From Natrialba asiatica DSM 12278 (GTDB lineage: Archaea > Halobacteriota > Halobacteria > Halobacteriales > Natrialbaceae): a DNA stretch of 64,000 bases. The position numbers and the translations under genes are program-made. Shown one piece after another: positions 17,837-25,073 of this stretch. Numbering within the stretch: the stretch's first letter is position 1; every line of letters starts with the position of its first letter. The notes beneath the pieces were generated by a model. That model did not search any database. It saw only the letters and a program-made list of their open reading frames with translations, and was not told the DNA's origin. Location: positions 1 to 64,000 of the forward strand of contig NZ_AOIO01000017.1 of the NCBI RefSeq assembly GCF_000337555.1, given 5' to 3'.

Positions 17837-18817
17837 TCAGTCAGCTGTCCGACTACTCGAATCGAGGCCGTCCCCATCCGTCCCGCTGGCGTCGTCCGAT
17901 TCGCGAACGGCCGTCGCATCGATGTCGTCCTCGTGTGGGCGCTCGCCCGTCGGCAGCGAGTCGCGAAACCGGTTGACGATCGATTGAGCCTCGGTTAGTT
18001 CCGTCTCGCTGACGGCTCCGAGGAGAGCGAGCGCCCGTCGGGCTCGCGTGCGACGCCAGGATTCCGCGCGGTGTTCGTACGTCCGAATTCCGCGCAGGAA
18101 GTCCGCCTTCGAGAACTCGGGCCAGTAGGGCGTACAGAAAAAGACGGCCGCCTCGTTGCCGTTTGCGTGCCAAGGCAGGAAATTCGACGTGCGCTCGGCG
18201 CCGCCGGTGCGGATGATCAGGTCGACATCCCGGACCGGCTGATCGTACAGCCGTCGTTCGATGGTTTCGACATCGATCTCGTCGGGATCGAGCGCACCCG
18301 ACTCGACATCGCGTGCGACACCTCGCGTCGCTTCTAGCAGTCGAGACCGACCGCCGTAGGCGAGGGCAATATTGAGGACGAACTGGTCGTAGCACTGTGT
18401 TTTGCCCTCGGCGTAGTCGACGGCGTCTCGTACCCGGTCGGGGAGCATCTCAGTTTCGCCGATGACGCGAATACAGACGTCGTTGTTGTGGACGCGGTCG
18501 GCATCGGCGAACTCGTACAGTTTGTCACAGAGGAGGTCGAACAGCGCCTCGTTTTCTTCGTCCGCCCGTTCGAAGTTCTCCGTCGAGAAGGTATACAGCG
18601 TCAGTTCTTCGACACCGATATCCTGGCACCACTCGAGCACTCGTTCGGTCGTCTCGGCACCGGCGCGGTGGCCGTCGTGGGCGTCTCCGCCGTTCTGTCG
18701 CGCATACCGTCGGTTGCCGTCCTGAATCACTGCGACGTGGGTCGGCGCACCGGCGATTTCACGCGAGAGCAATCGCTCGTAAACGGCATCGACGTGCTGA
18801 CGGAACCACCGCTTCAT
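17837..18817 (-). CDS. uppS: cis-prenyltransferase (polyprenyl diphosphate synthase), catalytic subunit
   Basis: A 326-residue enzyme that extends an allylic diphosphate with isopentenyl units to make the long-chain polyprenol precursor of dolichol phosphate, the glycan carrier of S-layer and archaellin glycosylation. It has the catalytic motif HVAVIQDGNRRYA with Asp33, LTLYTFSTENFERADEE, and the diphosphate-binding IIRTGGAERTSNFLPW. The region where homodimeric enzymes carry the C-terminal RxG reads YEHRAESWRRTRARR and lacks it. A disordered acidic tail of about 55 residues follows. The missing RxG is complemented by the protein encoded at 16667-17272. Confidence 0.92.
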   Translation of the reverse strand: MKRWFRQHVDAVYERLLSREIAGAPTHVAVIQDGNRRYARQNGGDAHDGHRAGAETTERVLEWCQDIGVEELTLYTFSTENFERADEENEALFDLLCDKLYEFADADRVHNNDVCIRVIGETEMLPDRVRDAVDYAEGKTQCYDQFVLNIALAYGGRSRLLEATRGVARDVESGALDPDEIDVETIERRLYDQPVRDVDLIIRTGGAERTSNFLPWHANGNEAAVFFCTPYWPEFSKADFLRGIRTYEHRAESWRRTRARRALALLGAVSETELTEAQSIVNRFRDSLPTGERPHEDDIDATAVRESDDASGTDGDGLDSSSRTAD

Positions 18818-18844
18818 CGGTTGACGAGACGGTATCGAGGATTA

Positions 18845-18894
18845 TGTGTCTTGTGTGGTATTCTCCGACAGTGAGAGCCTGTCGCTCTGACACA
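18845..18894 (-). promoter_or_regulatory. Inverted-repeat hairpin upstream of the cis-prenyltransferase gene
   Basis: CGACAG (18866-18871) and CTGTCG (18879-18884) form an inner stem with a seven-base loop, and TGTGTC (18845-18850) pairs with GACACA (18889-18894) outside it. The element begins 28 bases before the ATG at 18817, so it covers the promoter or 5' leader. Function is not known. Confidence 0.3.
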
Positions 18895-18983
18895 CGATCG
18901 ACCGCAGGGAGTGTGCGGTATCGACCGAGTGGGCTGCAACTGAACCGTGACGGCTATCAGTCCGCACGTTCTCGAGTCGGCCA

Positions 18984-19388
18984 ATGGCTAACGCGATCGA
19001 CGACGATCTGTACCAGCGAACCAAGGCGCTGCTCGAACCGGGTGACGTTCGACTCAACGGCGCGATCGTTCACACCGAGTACGACGGCAGCGAGGACGTA
19101 CAGATGATGCAGGCGACGATCGACGCGGGGGACATCATCGCCGAGCATTCCGGATACGATCCGCAGGACTGCTACGTCTACTCCGGCAACGACGACACGG
19201 ACTTCTCCTCGAACCAGCACCAGGGGCTCACGCTGGAGGACGAGGCGTTCGTCTGGGAGTGCCAACAACTGCTCCGCGAGGGGAGTTTCGACATCGTCAT
19301 CTACTACGAGGCGAGCGCCGACCACGAGGCGATTCTCGCGGATATCGAGGCGTTGGGCTTCGACGTGACCGGCGTCGAAGGCGAGTAG
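18984..19388 (+). CDS. DUF5778-family haloarchaeal protein
   Basis: A 134-residue acidic cytoplasmic protein starting MANAIDDDLYQRTKALLEPG. The conserved-looking parts are the N-terminal QRTKALLEPGDVRLNGAIVH and the C-terminal FDIVIYYEASADHEAIL, as in the haloarchaea-restricted DUF5778 family. No catalytic motif is evident. It is divergent from the cis-prenyltransferase gene with a 166-base intergenic region. Function unknown. Confidence 0.82.
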   Translation: MANAIDDDLYQRTKALLEPGDVRLNGAIVHTEYDGSEDVQMMQATIDAGDIIAEHSGYDPQDCYVYSGNDDTDFSSNQHQGLTLEDEAFVWECQQLLREGSFDIVIYYEASADHEAILADIEALGFDVTGVEGE

Positions 19389-19473
19389 ACGCGGATCGAT
19401 CTCCGTTTCCAGTTATCGTACGGTACAATCAACATCGCAGACACTTTAGTGTCGTTCCGTTCTACCGTTGCGT

Positions 19474-19974
19474 ATGGGTTCACACGTGAGCGGCGTCGGT
19501 TCCTGCATCATCGGTCTCGTCGTTTCGCTCCTCCACCTCTCACCGCCGTACGCAATCCAGCGGCTCGTCGACGGCACTTGATGGTTCCCGCAACTCGAAC
19601 CGGTCGGCCAAACGCTCATCCTGTACAATTCGGTCGTCGGTGCCGCTACCTTCGTCCTCGGCGTCGTCGGCATCTTCGCGCTCGGCTACCGGGCCGGCGC
19701 TGAACTCGAGTTCAGCGCGGAATCTCGCCGGTTGGCACTGGTCGTCGGTCTCGGCGGACTGATCGGGTATGCGCTGCCGATTATCGCCCTAGTCGTCTTG
19801 TCGGTGGTCGACGGTGGAACGGCGTTGGGTGGGGTGAGCATGTCCTTATCTCTGTTGCAGATTACCGGGCAAACGATCGGATTCGGAATCCAGTCGGCGC
19901 TGATCGGCTTCGCCGGCGCGGCGTTCGCTCACTGGTCCGCGCACCCGGATCGGCACACGGCCGTCGACGTCTGA
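19474..19974 (+). pseudogene. Membrane-protein gene interrupted by an in-frame TGA
   Basis: From the ATG at 19474 the frame reads MGSHVSGVGSCIIGLVV, then a TGA at 19579-19581, then continues in the same frame to 19974 with WFPQLEPVGQTLILYN and four hydrophobic segments. The N-terminal 35 codons and the downstream 130 together look like one small polytopic membrane protein. A one-base change of a Trp codon would explain the TGA. No good start codon lies directly after the stop; the next in-frame TTG/CTG candidates (about 19730) would lose two helices. Either a recent null allele or a sequence error. Confidence 0.6.
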
Positions 19975-20000
19975 ACTGGCTCCTTCCCGCCGCTCAGCGG

Positions 20001-20010
20001 TAGATATAAG
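20001..20010 (+). promoter_or_regulatory. TATA box of the candidate noncoding RNA
   Basis: TAGATATAAG is a good haloarchaeal TATA element and lies 21-30 bases before the first base of the closing stem region of the structured RNA at 20031. This spacing matches a transcription start at about 20030. Confidence 0.45.
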
Positions 20011-20030
20011 TCACTACCCGTCAACAATTA

Positions 20031-20153
20031 GGACGGAAGCCATAACAGGGTACGAAAGTGCCCCGGATGGTGAAGACATCCGAGACGTGGCTTCCAATCG
20101 CGGCTGAAGCCATGATTGCGTACATTCTCACGGGATATAAACATCCCGCACGC
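20031..20153 (+). ncRNA. Candidate structured noncoding RNA
   Basis: No protein-like frame covers this segment, but it folds clearly by eye. GGAAGCC (20035-20041) pairs with GGCTTCC (20089-20095) and encloses two hairpins: GGGTAC-GAAA-GTGCCC with a GNRA tetraloop, and CGGATG (20064-20069) with CATCCG (20077-20082). It is followed by AATCGCGG/CCATGATT around CTGAAG, and by CGGGAT-ATAAAC-ATCCCG (20131-20148). A TATA box precedes it at the right distance. It could be an independent RNA gene, or the omega-RNA-like right end of an IS200/IS605 element or related MITE that has lost its tnpB. No tnpB is nearby. Confidence 0.5.
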
Positions 20154-20227
20154 CTGATGCATCGTCACAAACAGCGAGCAGCGGCGCTATTCACCGAGAG
20201 AACGGGACCAACGGGGTGGCAGTCGGT

Positions 20228-20446
20228 ATGACCGACGAGTTCGCGTCGGATCGGTCGACCGCCGAAACGGACAGCGACCCGGGCAATAGTGTCGACCGAG
20301 ACGACAGCGCCGGTTCGGACGGCCCACGGCGCTGTCCCCGCTGTGACACGCCCATCCTGCGGACCACCGTGATCGGCCCGACCGAGGCGATCGCCGGTCC
20401 CTGCGGCTGTCGCGTCGCCCCGCCGGTCCCCGACCGATCCGACTAA
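20228..20446 (+). CDS. Small zinc-ribbon-like protein
   Basis: A 72-residue protein: an acidic Asp/Ser-rich N-terminus of about 35 residues, then RRCPRCDTPILRTTVIGP and a GPCGCRVAPP end. The CPxC plus CGC spacing suggests one zinc site. Such small acidic zinc proteins are common in haloarchaea. The ATG at 20228 (MTDEFASDRS) is chosen over one at 20216. A 12-bp inverted repeat begins 13 bases after the stop. Function unknown. Confidence 0.65.
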   Translation: MTDEFASDRSTAETDSDPGNSVDRDDSAGSDGPRRCPRCDTPILRTTVIGPTEAIAGPCGCRVAPPVPDRSD

Positions 20447-20771
20447 GCCACCGCGAGACGAGTTCACCGCGTCGCGGACTGCTCGCGGCGGTGAACTCGG
20501 GTCGCGGCGGCCAGCCGAGTTGTCGGCGGGTGTTCGAGACGACCACCACGATCGCCATCGAAACCACCGACACCACCGCCCAACTCGGCCCGCAATCGCG
20601 ACGCGCGAACACGTGCCGAACGCCGCATCTGAACTCGACTTGAACTCGAACGCGAACGCAGGCTGTGCCCTCACTGTCGACAACGTAATGGACGGTGATT
20701 CTACCACTCGACGGAGCATCGAACCGACGTGAGCCGAAGGTATATGCGCCCCTGCCACAAATGTCAATAGT
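20447..20771. other. Intergenic region, no gene seen, with a long inverted repeat
   Basis: About 325 bases without a convincing frame. It holds a perfect 12-bp inverted repeat, CGAGTTCACCGC at 20459-20470 and its complement at 20488-20499 with a 17-base GC-rich spacer, probably a terminator-like structure for the zinc-ribbon gene, and the promoter of the SHOCT gene at its right end. Confidence 0.5.
20741..20750 (+). promoter_or_regulatory. TATA box of the SHOCT-protein gene
   Basis: GGTATATGCG lies 22-31 bases before the ATG at 20772, giving a leaderless or nearly leaderless transcript. Confidence 0.45.
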
Positions 20772-21248
20772 ATGAATCTACCCGACCGGTTCCGCGACCT
20801 GCCGGCGTGGGCGGCGGTGCTCGCTTCCGTACTCGGGCTCGTGGTCGTCCTGACGGGGCTTTCGATGGTTCTCGGGATCGTGTTTGCGGGTATCGCCGTC
20901 GGGATGGAACTCGGGAGCCCCGCACTCGGCGTCCTCGCCGCACTGCTCGGTCTCGCCATCGTCGCCGTTCCGACCATCGCGGTCGTGCTGGCACTGAGAG
21001 GCGGTGAGGACGAACGCGAGGGCGGTCACGGTGCACGATATGATGACGCGTCCGACGATCGGGTTGCGACGCTCAGAGATCGATACACGGCCGGCGAAAT
21101 CGATGACGAGACGTTCGAACAACGGGTTGATGAACTCCTTTCCGGCACGGATGCAACCGCCGCTGGGACCGAACGAGAGTCGAGCAAGCGTCGCAATCAC
21201 GCCGCCGACCGTGCGGACGAGACGCGGACACCGGAACGAGAGCGGTAA
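20772..21248 (+). CDS. SHOCT-domain membrane protein
   Basis: A 158-residue protein with two membrane helices (about residues 14-42 and 50-75) and a cytoplasmic SHOCT domain, RVATLRDRYTAGEIDDETFE then QRVDELLSGT, near residues 97-125. SHOCT is a short C-terminal helical module thought to mediate oligomerisation or membrane-protein contacts. The tail is charged and disordered. It precedes the heme operon on the same strand but has its own promoter and an 81-base gap to the next gene. Confidence 0.8.
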   Translation: MNLPDRFRDLPAWAAVLASVLGLVVVLTGLSMVLGIVFAGIAVGMELGSPALGVLAALLGLAIVAVPTIAVVLALRGGEDEREGGHGARYDDASDDRVATLRDRYTAGEIDDETFEQRVDELLSGTDATAAGTERESSKRRNHAADRADETRTPERER

Positions 21249-21297
21249 CTGAACCGGTACGAACACGTTCGCCAGCGGTCGTTCGATCACCCCGATT

Positions 21298-21306
21298 GGC
21301 TTATGC
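21298..21306 (+). promoter_or_regulatory. TATA-like element before the heme operon
   Basis: GGCTTATGC lies 24-32 bases before the ATG of the siroheme decarboxylase gene at 21330 and probably drives the three-gene heme operon. Confidence 0.4.
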
Positions 21307-21329
21307 ACCGCCAGTCGTGAGTACTCCAT

Positions 21330-22418
21330 ATGACATCCGACGTCGACCTCACGGACCGCGAACGGGCCGTCGTCAACGCCTTTCAGGGCGGCTTTCCCGT
21401 CGTCGAGCGGCCATTCGAACCCGCCGCAGCGGCCATGCGCGACCGCGGGGTCGACATCGACGCGACCGAACTCCTCGAAACGATTCGCGACCTGGACGAC
21501 CGCGGCGTTCTCTCCCGGTTCGGCCCGCTGGTCAACGCCCAGGAGATCGGCGGCACGGCGACGCTCGTCGCGATGCACGCCCCCGAGGACCGGTTCGACG
21601 AGATCGTCGAGCGGGTCAACGACCACCGCGAGGTCGCGCACAACTACGAGCGCGAGCACCCGCACCTGAACGTCTGGTTCGTCGTCTCAGTCGCCGAGGA
21701 ATCGCGTGTCGAGGAAGTGCTCGCCGCGATCGAGAACGAAACCGGACAGGAGACGTACAACCTCCCCAAACAGCACGAGTTCCGCGTCGAGGCGAAGTTC
21801 TACGTCGACGGTCCGCTCTCGCCGCACAGCGTCGGCGACTCGAGCGACGCCGGCATCGACTGCTCCGCGCTCGGCCCCGACGTGTCGATGACCGAGACGG
21901 CCGCGCTCTCCCCCGCGGCGCGCGACCTCGTCCTCGAGATTCAGGACGGCCTCCCGCTCACCGACACGCCGTACGCGGACGTGGCCGCCGCCATCGAGCA
22001 GGATCTCGAGTGGGTCCTCGAGACGACGAAGCGGTTCGAACGAGAGGGGAAGATTCGCCGCATCGGCGTCGTCCCCAACCACTACGCGCTCGGCTACACC
22101 GAGAACGGCATGACCGTCTGGAACGTCCCGGACGAACTCGTCCCCGAAGTAGGTCCCGAGATCGCCGGACTCCCCTTCGTCACCCACTGCTACGAACGCC
22201 CGCGCCACGAGGGCGTCTGGCCGTACAACTTCTTCGCGATGACCCACGGCCGCAGTGAAGCCGAGAGTCAGCGCCGTATCGAGCAGGTTCGCGAGACGAT
22301 GGCCGAGTTCTGGGACGTGACCGACGAGGACTGGGACTCGCTGTTCTCGACGCAGATCCTGAAGAAGACCGGGATTCGGCTCGACGAACGCGCCGCGGCG
22401 AACACGCGCACGGAGTAA
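21330..22418 (+). CDS. ahbB: Siroheme decarboxylase, AhbA-AhbB type fusion
   Basis: A 362-residue protein built from two homologous Lrp/AsnC-like halves, about 1-170 and 185-350. Each half has a helix-turn-helix-like start (LTDRERAVVNAFQGGFPVVERP and LSPAARDLVLEIQDGLPLTDTP) and an RFG or RIG turn (LSRFGPLVNAQEIG, IRRIGVVPNHYALGY). AhbA and AhbB decarboxylate siroheme to didecarboxysiroheme in archaeal heme synthesis; here both are in one chain. The C-terminal half keeps the conserved THCYERPRHEGVWPYNFFAM segment. First gene of a tight operon with the SirC-type dehydrogenase and hemA. Confidence 0.88.
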   Translation: MTSDVDLTDRERAVVNAFQGGFPVVERPFEPAAAAMRDRGVDIDATELLETIRDLDDRGVLSRFGPLVNAQEIGGTATLVAMHAPEDRFDEIVERVNDHREVAHNYEREHPHLNVWFVVSVAEESRVEEVLAAIENETGQETYNLPKQHEFRVEAKFYVDGPLSPHSVGDSSDAGIDCSALGPDVSMTETAALSPAARDLVLEIQDGLPLTDTPYADVAAAIEQDLEWVLETTKRFEREGKIRRIGVVPNHYALGYTENGMTVWNVPDELVPEVGPEIAGLPFVTHCYERPRHEGVWPYNFFAMTHGRSEAESQRRIEQVRETMAEFWDVTDEDWDSLFSTQILKKTGIRLDERAAANTRTE

Positions 22419-22427
22419 CTGCACTCG

Positions 22428-23084
22428 ATGATTCCGCTGCTTCACGACTTTACGGACGCGACGGTGCTCGTCTTCGGCGGCGGCCCCGTCGGCGCGCGGA
22501 AGGCGCGCCGGTTCGCTCGGGAAGCCGACGTGATCGTCGTCAGCCCCGCGTTCGCCGACGCGGATTTCGGCGGGGCACAGCGGTGTCGGGCCGCCCCTGA
22601 CCCGGGCGACGTGGCGGACTGGATCGAGCGCGCGGCTCCCGCACTGACGGTCGCCGCGACCGACGACGAAACGGTCAACGACGCCGTCGTGGCGGCCGCG
22701 CGGGAGCGGGGCATTCTCGTCAACCGCGCGGACCGCGCCGGCGGCCGCGAGCCGGGCAGCGTCGTCGTCCCCGCGACCGTCCGCGAGGACCCCGTCGTCG
22801 TCTCCGTCGCGACCGGCGGAACCGCGCCCGCGCTCAGCAAGTACCTCCGCCAGGAACTCGAAGCGACGCTCGACGGCGCGGGCGCGATGGCGACGCTCTG
22901 CGGCGAGTTGCGGGCCGAACTCAAGGCTCGCGACGTGGCCCCGGCGCGGCGACGCGAACTCGTCACCGATGTCGTCAATTCTCCGGCCGTTTGGACAGCT
23001 TTACGTAACGCAGACCCAAAGACACGACAAGTGATCGAGGACGTGTTGGGCGAGAAGTTGCCATCTGCGGGTGATCGTTCGTGA
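22428..23084 (+). CDS. Precorrin-2 dehydrogenase (SirC / Met8 type)
   Basis: A 218-residue NAD-dependent enzyme that oxidises precorrin-2 to sirohydrochlorin. The Rossmann motif VLVFGGGPVGARKARRF is at residues 13-29; VVPATVREDPVVVSVATGGTAP then ALSKYLRQELE is the typical Met8/SirC core. There is no C-terminal uroporphyrinogen methyltransferase domain, so it is a stand-alone enzyme. It starts nine bases after the AhbA-AhbB gene and its TGA overlaps the ATG of hemA by one base. Confidence 0.9.
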   Translation: MIPLLHDFTDATVLVFGGGPVGARKARRFAREADVIVVSPAFADADFGGAQRCRAAPDPGDVADWIERAAPALTVAATDDETVNDAVVAAARERGILVNRADRAGGREPGSVVVPATVREDPVVVSVATGGTAPALSKYLRQELEATLDGAGAMATLCGELRAELKARDVAPARRRELVTDVVNSPAVWTALRNADPKTRQVIEDVLGEKLPSAGDRS

Positions 23085-24439
23085 TGTCGGCCGGCGTCAT
23101 CACCGCCGCCCGCGTCACCCACGGGAGCGGGAGCGTCGACGAACTTGCAGCGGCCAGTCCCGACAGTCAGCAGGACGCCGTCACCGACCTCGTCTCGGTC
23201 GACGGAATCGAGGAGGCCTACGTTCTCTCGACGTGCAACCGGGTCGAAGCCTACGTCGTCGGCACCGACGCCGCCGTCGGCCGTGCCGCACTCGCGGAAC
23301 TTTTCTCCGGTATCGACGACGAGGCGCTCGTTCGTACCGACCACGACGAGAGCCTGCGCCACCTGCTCCGGGTCGCGGCCGGCCTCGAATCGGTCGTCCT
23401 CGGCGAGGACCAGATCATCGGCCAGGTCCGAACCGCCTACGAGGACGCCCGCGTCGCCGGCGGCATCGGCTCGATGCTCGAATCCGCCGTGACGAAGGCC
23501 ATTCACGTCGGCGAACGCGCCCGGACCGAAACCGCGATCAACGAAGGCGTCGTCTCGCTCGGCTCCGCCGCGACGCGCCTCGCCGCCACCACGGTCTCGC
23601 TCGACGGCGCAACCGCACTCGTCGTCGGTGCCGGCGAGATGGGCCAACTCGCCGCCCGAAGCCTCGCAGATGCCGATATCGATGAACTCGTCATCGCAAA
23701 CCGGACCGTCTCTCACGCCGACCACCTCGTTACCGAACTCGGCGACCGGACCGGCGCCGAAACGCGCGCCGTTCCGCTCGAATCCCTCGGTACCATCGCG
23801 ACCCAGGCGGACGTGATCGTGACAGCGACCGGGAGCGACGAGCCGCTCCTCGAACGCCGGCACCTGGCTGGCGACCGGGACGCCATTACTCCGACCGACG
23901 CCGGGCGTGTCGTCGTCGACCTCGGCCAGCCCCGAGATGTCGCTCCCGCAACTGACACGCTCGAAACCATCACCGTCTACGATCTCGACGACCTCCAAAC
24001 CGTTACCGAGGAAACACACGTCAAGCGGGCCGACGCCGCACGCGAAGTCGAGACCATGATCGACCGCGAGTTCGATCTGCTCTGCGACCAGTACAAACGG
24101 GCCCGCGCCGACGAGGTCATCGGTGCGATGTACGAGTCCGCAGCGCGAATCAAGGAACGCGAACTCAAGACGGCGATTTCACAGCTCGGGGACGATTCGC
24201 TGACGCCGGCACAGCGCGAGGTTATCGAGTCGATGGCGGATGCGCTGGTCAACCAGTTGCTTGCGCCCCCGACCAGAAGTTTGCGCGAGGCGGCGGCCGA
24301 GGACGACTGGAGCACGATCAATACGGCACTCCAGTTGTTCGATCCCGACTTCGGCGACGAGGAGGTGCCGTCGCTGTTCGAGAACGCACGGTCCGAAGAG
24401 CGCTCGGCGGTGCAGTTCGAGGCGACCGACGACGATTGA
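23084..24439 (+). CDS. hemA: Glutamyl-tRNA reductase
   Basis: A 451-residue enzyme that reduces glutamyl-tRNA to glutamate-1-semialdehyde, the first committed step of tetrapyrrole synthesis. The catalytic Cys is in VLSTCNRVEAY near residue 51. The NADPH-binding domain has LVVGAGEMGQLAARSL near 180, and the C-terminal dimerisation helices follow ESMADALVNQLLAPPTRSLR. The ATG at 23084 overlaps the stop of the dehydrogenase; a GTG one codon upstream is an alternative. Last gene of the operon, so early and late heme steps are co-expressed. Confidence 0.95.
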   Translation: MSAGVITAARVTHGSGSVDELAAASPDSQQDAVTDLVSVDGIEEAYVLSTCNRVEAYVVGTDAAVGRAALAELFSGIDDEALVRTDHDESLRHLLRVAAGLESVVLGEDQIIGQVRTAYEDARVAGGIGSMLESAVTKAIHVGERARTETAINEGVVSLGSAATRLAATTVSLDGATALVVGAGEMGQLAARSLADADIDELVIANRTVSHADHLVTELGDRTGAETRAVPLESLGTIATQADVIVTATGSDEPLLERRHLAGDRDAITPTDAGRVVVDLGQPRDVAPATDTLETITVYDLDDLQTVTEETHVKRADAAREVETMIDREFDLLCDQYKRARADEVIGAMYESAARIKERELKTAISQLGDDSLTPAQREVIESMADALVNQLLAPPTRSLREAAAEDDWSTINTALQLFDPDFGDEEVPSLFENARSEERSAVQFEATDDD

Positions 24440-24570
24440 TGTGTGGCCGGGGCATCGCGGAATCACAACGTCCCCACTGGTTTTCGGAGATCGAGTTCAA
24501 TTGGGTGTCGGCATCTCGGTGTGCCCGGGATGGATCACGACGACGTGTCACGAAAACTCGCGTGGCACAA

Positions 24571-24580
24571 TCATTATTTG
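24571..24580 (+). promoter_or_regulatory. TATA-like element before the pterin dehydratase gene
   Basis: TCATTATTTG lies 23-32 bases before the ATG at 24603, within a locally AT-rich stretch. Confidence 0.35.
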
Positions 24581-24602
24581 ATTGGCCTTCGTTCGGGCGA
24601 CC

Positions 24603-24884
24603 ATGGCTGATATCCTTTCAGACGAGGAAATCGAGGCACAGCTTCCTGCCGAGTGGGCTCAGGACGACGACGAGATCGTCCGTACGTACGAGTTCGACGA
24701 CTACCTTCGGGGCGTCAATTTCGCGCAGATGGTCGGCGAAATCGCCGAATCGCAGTTCCACCATCCGGAGATCATCATCCGCTACTCCGAAGTTGAGATC
24801 CGGCTGACCTCCCACGAGGAAGGCGGCATTACGGACGACGACATCGAGATGGCGGAACTGATCGAGTCCGAGCGTAACGCCTGA
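24603..24884 (+). CDS. 4a-hydroxytetrahydrobiopterin dehydratase (PCD/DCoH family)
   Basis: A 93-residue protein, the usual PCD size. The fold signature is present as FAQMVGEIAESQFHHPEIII followed by RYSEVEIRLTSHEEGGIT; the HHP pair and the later His are the pterin-binding and catalytic residues of the family. The enzyme recycles pterin-4a-carbinolamine for aromatic amino acid hydroxylases; in many prokaryotes its partner is unclear, and none is seen here. The ATG at 24603 (MADILSDEEI) is preferred over a longer reading from 24582 that overlaps the promoter. Confidence 0.9.
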   Translation: MADILSDEEIEAQLPAEWAQDDDEIVRTYEFDDYLRGVNFAQMVGEIAESQFHHPEIIIRYSEVEIRLTSHEEGGITDDDIEMAELIESERNA

Positions 24885-25073
24885 ACTCCTGCCAACGCTG
24901 TTTGGTTTGTGTCGTACGCGTGCGGTCGCTGGATCTCCGTACCTACCCTCCGTACCCGTATCTGTGTCTGTCCCTGCACCGATACCGAGACTCGAGAGCC
25001 GGATCTGGACCTGGACCTGGACCTGGATGAGCCGCCTGAACAGTTGAGTGGCTCCATCGTCTATCTAAACGCG

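Noticed and set aside
19579-19581. TGA as selenocysteine or pyrrolysine-type recoding
   Set aside because: Haloarchaea are not known to carry selenocysteine machinery, TGA is not the pyrrolysine codon, and there is no SECIS-like element to see.
22442-24019. Minus-strand open frame of 525 codons opposite the heme genes
   Set aside because: Shadow of the dehydrogenase and hemA genes, as expected in GC-rich DNA with third-position bias.
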